64,000 nucleotides of DNA from Bos javanicus (Eukaryota > Chordata > Mammalia > Artiodactyla > Bovidae). Location: assembly GCF_032452875.1 (NCBI RefSeq), contig NC_083868.1, positions 97,494,537 through 97,558,536 of the forward strand. The letters are read 5' to 3'. Each line of letters opens with the position of its first letter. The first letter of the stretch is position 1. Shown here piece by piece: positions 24,017-36,200 of this stretch. The notes beneath the pieces were generated by a model. The model ran no database searches and was not told where the DNA came from. It saw nothing but the letters and a program-made list of their open reading frames with translations. A program made the translations under genes and the position numbers.

Positions 24017-24072
24017 AAAACAGAAAACCACAGGAAGATGGCTTATTGAGAAAGACCCTATTCAACTTGACC
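24017..24072 (+). other. LRRC31: Possible 5' UTR part of LRRC31 exon 1
   Basis: A pyrimidine-rich run followed by tcctag ends at 24016 and could be a splice acceptor feeding this leader into the ATG exon. If so, an upstream non-coding exon must exist. A strong donor-like GAG|gtaagt lies at 21933/21934. This is inference from splice-site appearance only; the exon could equally be the first one, with its own transcription start. Confidence 0.25.
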
Positions 24073-24262
24073 ATGAGTCAAACAGGGAAGAAAAGTTCCT
24101 CAGATGGAGAAACTACACCCCAGGCTCCACTTGTCAACGAGAGCATCAGGGGGTCAAAATCCAGGTTCCCCAAAGCTGGAAGCAGAAAAGAGAGCATTGA
24201 CCCTAAAACAACTGATTCCCAACCCTAGGACAAGACACTGAAGACAATCTCTTTAGACGCTA
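24073..24262 (+). CDS. LRRC31: LRRC31 coding exon 1, with in-frame TAG at codon 52
   Basis: The exon starts MSQTGKKSSSDGE, matching the remembered human N-terminus (MSQTRKKTSSEGE), and encodes a polar, Ser/Lys-rich, probably disordered leader without LRRs. The ATG at 24073 opens 51 codons and then reads TAG at 24226-24228. Downstream of the stop the same frame (DKTLKTISLDA) still lines up with the human sequence after its DSQPS segment, up to a good donor (A|gtgagc) at 24262/24263. The last base gives phase 1, and joined to exon 2 it restores the Ala-Lys found at the human junction. The stop therefore sits inside true exon sequence and is not simply the exon running into intron. A Bov-tA SINE begins about 55 bp after the donor. 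Confidence 0.75.
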
Positions 24263-27200
24263 GTGAGCTTCTGCCTGATATTTCTTAATTTTTTAGATCA
24301 ATTTTCTCCCCTAAGGGCTTCCCCTGTGGCTCAGAGGTAAAGAATCAGTCTGTAATGCAGGAGTTGCAAGAGAAGTAGTTTCGATCCCTGGGTTGGAAAA
24401 ATCCCTGGAGGAGGGCATGGAAACCCACTCAAGTATTCTTTCCTGGAGAATCCCACGGACAGAGGAGCCTGGTGGGCTACAGTCCATAGGGTCACAAAGA
24501 TTTGGGCATGACTGAAGTGACTTAGCATTCTCCCCTAAAGAGATGACATGAGTTAAATGACACCTAATATAATGAAATCTGTTCTAAACATTTATTTTGT
24601 TGAATATTTTAAATAATTTGCTCATTTTACTTTTAAATTATCAAAAGTAATTATGTTGCAGAAAGGTTTCGAGAAAAATACGCAGTTTCCTTTCATTTTA
24701 ACACAAAGTGCTATCTCTTCAAGATTCTTTTCAGATTCTTTTCATATGCATATATTTATGGTCAACCAACCCTCCTATGTGCCAGTCACTTATTAGAAAT
24801 ACAGCCATGAAAATATTGAGTACCTCCTATGTGCCAGTCACTTATTAGAAATACAGCCATGAAAAAGAGAACCTCATGTACACAAAGAACGAAAAGCAGG
24901 CATACTTTTTGTGTGATAAGTCATATGAAGACCAATAAGCAATCTAAGGAGATAGTGAATGATGGGCTGGGGTAATTTTAGATGCAGTTGGCAGGAAGGA
25001 GTTTCTGATTTAGTAACAGAAACTCTGAGCGGAGATCTGAAAGGCAGCCATGTAGAATGAATGAAGCCAGCCATATAGATATTTTAGGGAGTAGCTTTCC
25101 AGGCAAAGGGATCTGTAAATGCAAAGGCCCAATATGGGAGTGAGCCTGGAGTGCTTGAGAGCTGGCCAGGAGGTTAGGGATGCTGAAGCAGGATGAGAGA
25201 GGGATAGAGGATGAGAGTAGTAGGAGACTAGTCAGAGAGGTGCTGCTGCTGCTGCTAAGTCTCTTCAGTCGTGTCAGACTCTGTGAGACCCCATGGACGG
25301 CAGCCCACCAGGCTCCTCCATCCATGGGATTTTCCAGGCAAGAGTACTGGAGTGGGTTGCCATTGCCTTCTCCAAGTCAGAGAGCTAGCAGAGGCCAAAC
25401 GGACATACTTTGTACAGTTAGAAGAGCTTATAAAACCCTCCTGAGCTGTGATCCTACTTCTGGGATTTATTATACTGTTCAGTTCTCACATGGTTACATG
25501 ACGTTCATGTGCCTACTTTTGACAGTGGCATAATATTCCATTCCATGCCTATGGCATAATTACTTAAGTTCCTTTTTTTGCCCTTTGGGGAATATCTGGC
25601 TTTCCCTGTCCCTTGTTTTCTGCTTCACTGTGTTACACTAAACAGCTGAAAGTTCCCAGCACAGAGATTACAAATTCAAGGGTTATGAAAATATTGCCTC
25701 TCTCTCTCTAAACTCATGACACATACAGTGTCATCAGTATATTATTCAAATAAACGTATTTTTAAAACATTTATGCTTTTCATGCAAACACACATAAAAG
25801 AGAGAACAGTATGAGTCCCTGATTACCACCCTCTAACAATTATCAACCCACGGCCAGTCTTATTTCATTTATACCTACCCCCATGTCTGTCAGATTATTT
25901 GCACCAAATACCAGAAATATCACTTTACCTGTGAGCAGTTTGAACACATTTTTGAAAGTAGAAAATTAAGAAGTCTATCTTTAAAAGAAGGTAATCAGAA
26001 GGTTGTTGCTATGTTCTAAAGCATGATTTGGAGCTTTAGGAACATGGTTAATGGATACCCATGTAGTAGTGCTCAGTCATGTCTGACTTTTTTGCAACCC
26101 CATGGACTGCAGCCTGCCAGGCTCCTCTGTCCATGGGATTCCACAGGCAGGAACACGGGATTGGGTTGCCATTTCCTCCTCCAGGGGATCTTCCCAACCC
26201 AGGGATCAAACCTGCATCTCCTCCATCAACAAGCGGATTCTTTACCACTGAGCCACTTGGAAAGCCCCAGTGGATACCTATTATCATGATTAAATTAACA
26301 GTGCAGTCAGCTGGTTATCTCAGCTGGCCAATACCAGCCCCTCAAGATGTGTGCGGTGTCTCTATTTTCATTTCTCCCCAAACTCAGTGGCCCCTGGAGT
26401 TACATGAATTGTCCCCCAAATGGCTCTGGGGCCTAGCTGGTCCTCTCTGTTGCCGTCCTGGCTTTCTTCTCTATTGCATGGACCGCTGCCGCTGTTTCCT
26501 ACCTGGTTTCTCTCCTCCTGGTCTTGCTCTCTTGCCAGCCTGTCCCCAACACTTCCGCCAGGTGCTCTTTCTAAACCACAGATGTCTTCCACCAGTTTGA
26601 AATTCTTCACTGAGTCTTTCTTGCCTTGAAGAGAAAGTCTATATTCTCAAGCATGATCTTCATGGTGTTTGTGGTAAGCTGAATATCTCTTCACGGCCTC
26701 TGCTTTCCCCCAACCTCACATTCATCCTCTACTGCTGATATTGTGATTTGCCTGCAGTTTCCTGATCTGGCCACCTTCCCCCGGAGTGGTTCCCTGTGCC
26801 GAAAAAGACCTTCCCTGTGTCTCTACCCTCCCTCTGCACCCCTCACCCACTTATTCCTCCCTCCTGACCACCCACCTGGCTGACTCCAACTCATCTTTAA
26901 GGTACAATTTATCTACCACTTTCACTTAGGCTTCCCTGGTGGCTCAGACAGTGGAGAACTTGGCTGCAATGCAGGAGACCTGGGTTTGATCCCTGGGTTG
27001 GAAAGATCCCCTGGAGAAGGAATTGGCAACCCACTTCAGTATTCTTGCCTGGAGAATCCCATGGACAGAGAAGCCTGGTGGGCTACAGTCCATGGGGTTG
27101 CAGAGAGTCAGACATGACTGAGCGACTAATACTTTCACTTGGAAGTTTGCCAAGACCCATCCCAAGAACTGAAGCACTTACTGTCTCTACCCTGAGCCAC

Positions 27201-30200
27201 CTGGCACCCCTGCTGGCCTCCACCATTGTACTTCTCCTCTGCACTGTGACTGTGGCTCTTTCATCTGTCTCCTCCATCAGACAGGTAGCTCCTTGATAAC
27301 AGGAACTTGTTATCTTGATTCCCTGTACCACACCACCCACGTTACAAACAGATAATCATGTTTTATGAGACCATTAGGATTCTTGGTTGTAAACAACAGA
27401 AGCCAACCTCTCCAGGTTTAGCTTGGAAAAGAACCTAATGAGAAGATCCTGCTTGGCTCACAGAATCTCCCCAGAAGCAAGAATTTGGTTCAGCAGAACA
27501 GCAGCCAGAAAAGGCCCCTAATTGCTCCACGGAGCTGCTCACATGTGGTCACTTTGCCCCCTCCACGGAGCGCCAGCCCTCCATTAGCAACAGCCAACCT
27601 GTAGCAGATCTGACTCATCTGTTATATATATTGAGCTGTGACATAAGATATTTTTTGAAAGAAAATTTTCATAGATTAAAAAAAACATACATACGGTATG
27701 TAAGGCGATATGTGGGGGCCTCAAAAATGGGTACTCATATTTGTACTTAGGTGTTATAAAGATTTATCATCTTGATTTTGGTAATTGAGGAACTATAAAG
27801 CTAACATTCATTCATTCACTCATTTAGCTATTTGTTCATTCAACAGTGTTTACAAAGTATGTATCATGTCAAAGGTATTGTAGAGTCCCATCTTCCTGGG
27901 AAGATTCAGCAACTTTAATTCACTACATGCCTGATAAATGAACCAGGTGGGAATTATAATTTCCATTTTATAGATTAGTAAACCAAGGCTCAGAGAAGTT
28001 AAATGACTTGGTTACCTGACAGACCCATGAGTTGATCTAGGTTTTCCAGTTGTGCTGCCTTGGACTTGCCAATCATATAAAACATATATTACAGAGCACG
28101 CAAGTAGGATGTGGTCTGCAAAGGGATTGCAGAATCTGTCAGTTGGTTGGTTGTTGGGCTGCACCCCGCTGGCCTGCAAATCTTGTAGTTGCCCAGACTT
28201 AAGACCAAAGAAAAAGCCTGGTGACAGCAATAGAGACATCAGTGTTCATTGGTTAGGGGCATCTTACACAAAGGTCCTGGAGTTACACCCCACCATGTGT
28301 GACAGACAACAGGCAGAACATGGCAGCAGTCTTTGATATTCACCAGGAGAAGGAGGCTACCATCTATAGGGGAGGTGGGCTCATCAGTAACCAGGGAAAC
28401 CAGCAGCTGGGGCAGGGGGCAAGCAGGCAGGCAGTTACTGATTAAACCCTGTAATTAAGAGGATTGGTGAAAGTGAAAGTGGAGAGTGAAAAAGTTGGCT
28501 TAAAGCTCAACATTCAGAAAACGAAGATCATGGCATCTGGTCCCATCACTTCATGGGAAATAGATGGGGAAACAGTGGAAACAGTGTCAGACTTTATTTT
28601 TGGGGGGCTCCAAAATCACTGCAGATGGTGACTGCAGCCATGAAATTAAAAGACGCTTACTCCTTGGAAGGAAAGTTATGACCAACCTAGATAGCATATT
28701 CAAAAGCAGAGACATTACTTTGCCAACAAAGATTCATCTAGTCAAGGCTATGGTTTTTCTGTGGTCATGTATGGATGTGAGAGTTGGACTGTGAAGAAGG
28801 CTGAGCGCCGAAGAATTGATGCCTTTGAACTGTGGTGTTGGAGAAGACTCCTGAGAGTCCCTTGGACTGCAAGGAGATCCAACCAGTCCATTCTGAAGGA
28901 GATCAGCCCTGGGATTTCTTTGGAAGGACTGATACTAAAGCTGAAACTCCAGTACTTTGGCCACCTCATGTGAAGAGTTGACTCATTGGAAAAGACTCTA
29001 TGCTGGGAGGAACTGGGGGCAGGAGGAGAAGGGGACGACAGAGGATGAGATGGCTGGATGGCATCACTGACTCGATGGACGTGAGTCTCAGTGAACTCTG
29101 GGAGTTGGTGATGGACAAGGAGGCCTGGCGTGCTGTGATTCATAGGGTCGCAAAGAGTCGGACACGACTGAGCAACTGATCTGATCTAAGAGGATTGGAT
29201 AGTCATGTGAGGGAAGCAGGGCCTGGTCAAGTAGGGGATGGATAGAGATCAAGAGAACAACCATCCTTAATGGCCTGACAATACATACATCATTGGTGGT
29301 GGTGACCTTGGAGAAACAATTTATTTGGCCAGGTGAGTGTGGCAACTAGAATGTAGAGGACTAATTGGTAACTGTTGAAGAAGTGGGGCCAGCAAGCACA
29401 CTCCACTCTTTTCAAACATTTGACAGTAAAGGAAATGATTGACAGAACAGTGGCTTGAGAAGAAAACAAAGAAAAAGAAGGCTTGGTGAAGCTGGAACTT
29501 GAGCATGGTTGTAGGCTGAACCTACAGAGATAAAAAAGCTAAAAGACAAAGAGGAGTGCAATAAGACACAATGCAGAGAAAAAAATTTTAAGCACAAAAA
29601 TTTGAAAAGCACACACACATAATGGGCTTTGGAGCAGATTGTTCTGGGTTCAAATTCTGACTCTGCTGCTGACCAATTAACAGTCTGAGTCTCGGCTTCC
29701 AAATCTATGAGATGGTGTGCTGATGACTCCTTGCATCAAGTGTACACAAATGTTCTGTCCTCACTGGCATGTAAGAGGCAGTCCCCTCCTCGTCCCCCTC
29801 ATCCATAACTCTCCTCTGATCCACCCCAAATTAGGGTTGTCAGAAAAAGAAAAATACTTGCATTATTTGGGATATACTTTTACTAAACAATGATTCTTTG
29901 TTTACCAGAAGTTTAAGGTTAATTGGACATAGTATTTTTGTTTTTCTTAAATCTGCAACCCTACCCAAAATAAAATACCTTGTATACAACTTACTATAAT
30001 AAAAATTGAAGGCCAGAGTGAAGAGGTAAACGGTGGGTGGATGATGCTTCCTCTTACTGGTAGAATGTGGCAACACCAACCATCCTATCAAAGAGGTACA
30101 GCCTGTAGGTGGTTTTCTTAAGAATGGCAAGCTACTAGACCCTCTGCAGAAGAGAGATGGAGTCTATTATTCTGCTAATATTTTAGTCTAAATTTACTAC

Positions 30201-33200
30201 TATGGTAATGCTGCTATCTTTTCATTTTCACTGGTGCCAATATATTTCATTTTTCTCTATATGATTTGTATACTTTTTTCTCAGGGTTAGTAGAGTATTA
30301 CTGTACATTTGGAACTTATGCTTTCCTACTGGATTCCAGTGTGCATACTGTTTGTATATATTTTATTTATTTATTTGGCCTAACCACACAGCATGCAGGA
30401 TTTAAGTTCCCTGACAAGGGATTGAACCCATGCCCCCTGTGGTGGGAGCGTGGACTATTAATTATTGCACCAACAGGGAAGTCCCTATATGTGTTATCAC
30501 TACAGGACCTCATTAAAGTCACTGTCTGTACATGCTTATTCATTTTGTCTTACAAAATAAAGTATGTTTTACATGTGGCTTACATGTTGACACATGCAGT
30601 AGTAGACAATAAAATTAATTATTAATAAAATTAATATAGTCCATGGGGTCACAAAGAGTCAGACACGACTGAGAGTCTAACACACACACACAAAATTATA
30701 GCTTTTTATTTTTATTTAATCTTTTTAAATGTTAGTGACATAGTACAGCATTATTACAGAGGAACTTGGCAAGGGTGTCACATATGTCCCTAAAAAAAAA
30801 AGTACCTAATAACAAAGACAAATGAGGTTTTCTGAATATATTCTCTGGCAGGAGTTGAGAAAATACAAAAGCTCTTCTAGGCACTACTGTCTCTGGATTT
30901 GTTAGTTGAAGGGTCTAGGAAATGAGCAGCAAGTGCTTCACTTGCTTCCTTTAGCCATCTGAGGCTCATCAGGGGGTCTGCAATGTTCCCCTTTCCTCGT
31001 CTGTCCTGTTAGGAGGCCAGCATGTGGGCACGTCCCCCAGCAGTGCGTTCACCAAAGATGTCTGTTCATCCTTCCACCAGAGCTGTCTTAAACGCCGTGC
31101 TAACAAGTTTACCGCTTCGTCTAGGAACATGATTCAGTCTCCATGCAAGAAGCCCAGGTCAGGCCATGAAAGAAAAGCCCCTGAGCTCCTCAGGCTCCAT
31201 TGTAGGAAAAGCGTCCCTAGAGCAGCCAGTGTTGAGCACCAGCCATAGGGACAGAGGTCAGGTTTTGTCCCCTTCTGAGTTGAGGTTTCACAAAGAACTA
31301 GTTCACAGTTGTCTGTCTTCTCATGTGTCTCATCTTTTTACTGTCATTCACAGCAAATTCTTCGTTATTCTTATCATACAGCCAAGACTCTCACTTCAGA
31401 AACAGAACTGGGATCCAGGATGGAGGAAAATGAGCAGTTTCTGCAGAAGCTGTGCAGAAAGGCCGTCAGCAAGTGTCTGGACCTGAACAACTGCAGACAG
31501 ACAACAGCGGATGTGAGGGACACGGGTCTGTATGGAGTTAACCTTATCCAGAGGCACAGGGGCACAGAGGGCTGAGATGAGCAGGCAAAGCGCTCCATCC
31601 TCACTTGGTAACCCGAGGTCTGCAGGGTGGCCTAGAGAATTCGGGAAGAGCAGCTACATCACTATTAAAAAAAAAAAAAAGTCAGTTGATTCTTCCTCAA
31701 GTTTCAAAGATTTGAGCCCAAATTTAGGAGGGAGCTTTGTTTTTTCCTAAGCGCTTTTACCTCTCCACTAATTACCTCTCTCTGAAACTCATCTCCTCCT
31801 GTATATGATATAAACTCATCCATAAAACCAAGCCCTGCTGGGAGTTTAAAGGGGCATCATGTTGTTGTCTGTGGAATGAAAAGTATCATTCCCAGTGATT
31901 ATTGCTCACACCTTTTTTTACACAAAAGAAGAACTACTGTTTGTGACACTCCAGCAGGAATTTGATTGCAAAGAACCCTCTCCCCAAAATACCATTATCA
32001 CCTTCTTAAAGATTCTCTTTTTTTGGACATCTTAAGTCAAGTATTTAATCACATTAAATGTGTCTACCAACAGAGGAATCAAAAGAACTGCGTTTTGAGT
32101 GAGGGGGCGCTGTCCTTGACTATTTTAATTAAAATCCATGCCATTACATTTGAGACAGATCTCTTAACAGGAAACTGTAACCGTGCCTGTGGTTCTCAAA
32201 TGCCTGTGTACATGTCAGAATGTTGCAGAACCTGTGCAAATGCATAAACTTGAGTCCAATCCAAACCCACTAAACTGAAATCTTCCAGAGCGGGTCCCAG
32301 GAATCCTAGTTTTTTGCCTTCTAATGTGTTCAATAGACTTTCGTACTTTGTAAAGTTAAGATCATGGTAAACAAAATTAAATTGCTGAAGTGCTTTGGGC
32401 TTCCCTGATGACTCAGACAGTAAAGAACCTGCCTGTAATGTGGGAGACCTGGGTTCGATCCCTGGGCTGGGAAGATTCCCTGGAGAAGGAAATGGCAAAC
32501 CACTCCAGTATTCTTGCCTGGAGAATCCCAAGGACAGAGGAGCCTGGTGGACTATAGTACATGTAGTTGCCAAGAGTAGGACATGACTGAGTGACTAACA
32601 CTTTGAACGCTGGTAAAAAGAAAACATAAACATATTTTTTTGCCCCTAAGTGCGTCTTCAGAATTTCTTCAGAATGGTGGAAGGTCAGGAATTGCTGTGC
32701 CTGTAACTCTAGAAGCTCACCATGTGAGGTCTAACTGCTGCCACTATTTTTACATCCAAGACAGATTTAAAAGCAAGCAAGCAAAGACACCTTCCAGCCT
32801 TGACTTTGGCATTTCCACTCAAGTCTTGTTGCCGCAGGAGATAAAGATAACCTTGGAGAATTTTATTCACAGAGAGTAACTTCATTTTTCGTGAGCAATG
32901 GAGGAGACTCAGAGAAGGTTCTGGTCAGGCTTTGTACCTGTCTAAACCTCCACATGTTGGCCCATGTAGGTATAAAAGGAGTTTTGTAAGATGGTGATAC
33001 CCAGGTGATCTAGATAAGAAAAAAATAGTTAACGGGCACTGTCTGAGCAGTCCTGGCCAACAGAGTGTTCCCCGGGCCTTCGGCCTGAGGATCCAATAGA
33101 ATGACAGAGAGATGGTTGTTAGAGGGCTTGCAAAATAAAAGGACCAGGATACACATTGTAGTGACGGCGGTAGTAACAGTTGTAGCTGAATTGCCATTTC

Positions 33201-36200
33201 CTCTACAGTAAAGGAACTCTTATGAAATCACACAGAAACACCACTGCCTTTTCAGAATGCAGTTATTTGGCAGAAATAAAAAAGGTCCCAAGAAATAGGA
33301 TATGTAATATCACAACGTCTCCAGTTGCACACCTGAGGGAGCCCTGCTGTGTGGAAAGTCAGCCCGTCCATCCTCCTTCTCTCCTGTTACAGAGCAACAG
33401 GCAGCAGATGAATCCTGTTTACTACAAATCACAAATTCCACATGTAAATCTGTCTTTTCTTGTGTTCACTTCTACTTGCTTTGCTGCCTTCTCTCCCAGA
33501 CTTGGAAAAACTGGATATTTCCTGGAATGATGTCACACGTGGAAACCTCCATGTACTCACCCAGCAAATGCATCTTGTCAGCAAGTTAAAAATCCTGAGG
33601 CTGAGTAGTTGCAGATGTACCGCTGATGATGTTTGGGCACTGGGTATGATGAATGCTTCCCTTGAGAGAGTGCTTGCCTGGAAGGATCTCTGCAATCCAA
33701 ACCCTCAAGGGCAAATTACCTGGGTAACCACTCCCCTTGGATTCCCATGGACGAGGACGAGAGCGCTGTCCGTACATGATGAAATGCTGTGTTGAGCATT
33801 TGCACTTTCTAGAGAACTATGTAACCTGCACCCAGAATTACACTAAGCCCTGGGATAAAGAGGGGAACAGGCTGACCAAGCCTCTGGTCTCAGGGAGTTT
33901 AAATGGAAATGATAATTGCAAAATTTGCTCTCTCTGGATCCGTTACCTCATCTGTAACACAGAGAAGTTGGGATAGATAAATTAAGATCCTTTCCAATCT
34001 CAAAATGCTTTTCTCTTTTCCCATTCCTATTTTTTAAAAAATTGATCAAAACAAGATTTTTCAAATAAAAGCAATGGTTTAAGTAGAACCAGAACCTCAA
34101 TTAAGTTAGTTTTGTATGTTGAACACTGAATAACCTAAAATGTAGGCTAAAATTTGTCATGCTGCTAACCCAGCTGCTTTACTGGAACGCTTGCTGATTT
34201 TAGATGCCAGACATACTTTTTTAGTCTTCTTTTCATCTCAAGTCTTTATTTCAATTATGTATTTTGATCATTTACATCTCGGCAAAGATTTCTGTAAAAG
34301 CAACAAAATTTATGCCAATGTCTTTTCTCTAAACTGGAGGAGGAAATGGCAATCCACCCCAGTATTGTCAGAAATATCCCATGGACAGAGGAGCTTTGTG
34401 GGCTACAATCCATGGGGGTCACAGAGTCAGACACGACTGAGCATGCACAGATGCACTTCTTTCTAATCATTCCCTAGAAAATGGCCAGATCCTAGTTCAA
34501 ATCCTGGTCCCACTTCTAACTATTTTTGTGACCATGGACTAAACAACCTTTCCCAGCCTTGGTTTTATTATCTCTGAAATGAGGATGATAGCCGCCTCAA
34601 AAAATTGTGAGAATTAAATAATTTTTATAAAGTACCTACTACATGCTTAACACATAGTAGGCACTCAATAATCGATAATGCCTTCTTTCCCTACTTCCCC
34701 AACCAAAATTACCTTTCTGGTTTTCTATGATCAATTTAGCCTCACAGGTTCAGTTCAGTTCAGTCGCTCAGTTGTGTCCGACTCTTTGCGACCCCATGAA
34801 TCGCAATACACCAGGCCTCCCTGTCCATCACCAACTCCTGGAGTTCATCCAGACTCACATCCATTGAGTCAGTGATGCCATCCAGCCATCTCATCCTCTG
34901 TCGTCCCCTTCTCCTCCTGCCCGAAATCCCTCCCAGCATCAGAGTCTTTTCCAATGAGTCAACTCTTCGCATGAGGTGGCCAAAGTACTGGAGTTTCAGC
35001 TTCAGCATCATTCCCTCCAAAGAAATCCCAGGGCTGATCTCCTTCAGAATGGACTGGTTGGATCTCCTTGCAGTCCAAGGGACTTTCAAAAGTCTTCTCC
35101 AACACCACAGTTCAAAAGCATCAATTCTTCAGCGCTCAGCTTTCTTCACAGTCCAACTCTCACAGCCATACATGACCACAGGAAAAACCATAGCCTTGAC
35201 TAGACGAACCTTTTTTGGCAAAGTAATGTCTTTGCTTTTCAATATGCTATCTAGGTTGGTCATAACTTTCCTTCCAAGGAGTAAGCGTCTTTTAATTTCA
35301 TGGCTGCAGTCACCATCTGCAGTGATTTTGGAGCCCCCCAAAAATAAAGTCTGACACTGTTTCCACTGTTTCCCCATCTATTTCCCATGAAGTGATGGGA
35401 CCAGATGCCATGATCTTCGTTTTCTGAATGTTGAGCTTTAAGCCAACTTTTTCACTCTCCACTTTCACTTTCATCAAGAGGCTTTTTCGTTCCTCTTCAC
35501 TTTCTGCCATAAGGGTGGTGTCATCTGCATATCTGAGGTTATTGATATTTCTCCCGGCAATCTTGATTCCAGCTGGTGCTTCTTCCAGTCCAGAGTTTTT
35601 CATGATGTCCTCTGCATATAAGTTAAATAAGCAGGGTGACAATATACAGCCTTGACGTACTCCTTTTCCTATTTGTAACTAGTCTGTTGTTCCATGTCCA
35701 GTTCTAACTGTTGCTTCCTGACCTGCATACAGGTTTCTCAAGAGGCAGGTCAGGTGGTCTGGTATTCCCATCTCTTTCAGAATTTTCCACAGTTTATTGT
35801 GATCCACACAGTCAAAGGCTTTGGCATAGTCAATAAAGCAGAAATAGATGTTTTTCTGGAACTCTCTTGCTTTTTCGATGATCCAGCGGATGTTGGCAAT
35901 TTGATCTCTGGTTCCTCTGCCTTTTCTAAAACCAGCTTGAACATCAGGAAGTTCACGGTTCACATATTGCTGAAGCCTGGCTTGGAGAATTTTGAGCATT
36001 ATTTTATTAGCGTGTGAGATGAGCGCAATTGTGCAGTAGTTTGAGCATTCTTTGGCATTGCCTTTCTAGCCTCAGAGGTTAGCAGCTGGTTATCATGTAG
36101 CAGAGTCTCAAATTTAACATACTGTTACTCAGGCATGAAAAGAAGTACAGTTTCTTTATTTTGGACTAATCTAATCTTTTTCATGATCCTCCAACCTAAA

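Noticed and set aside
25255..25265. (GCT)n tracts as coding polyleucine or polyalanine repeats
   Set aside because: They are the AGC tails of Bov-A2 SINEs.
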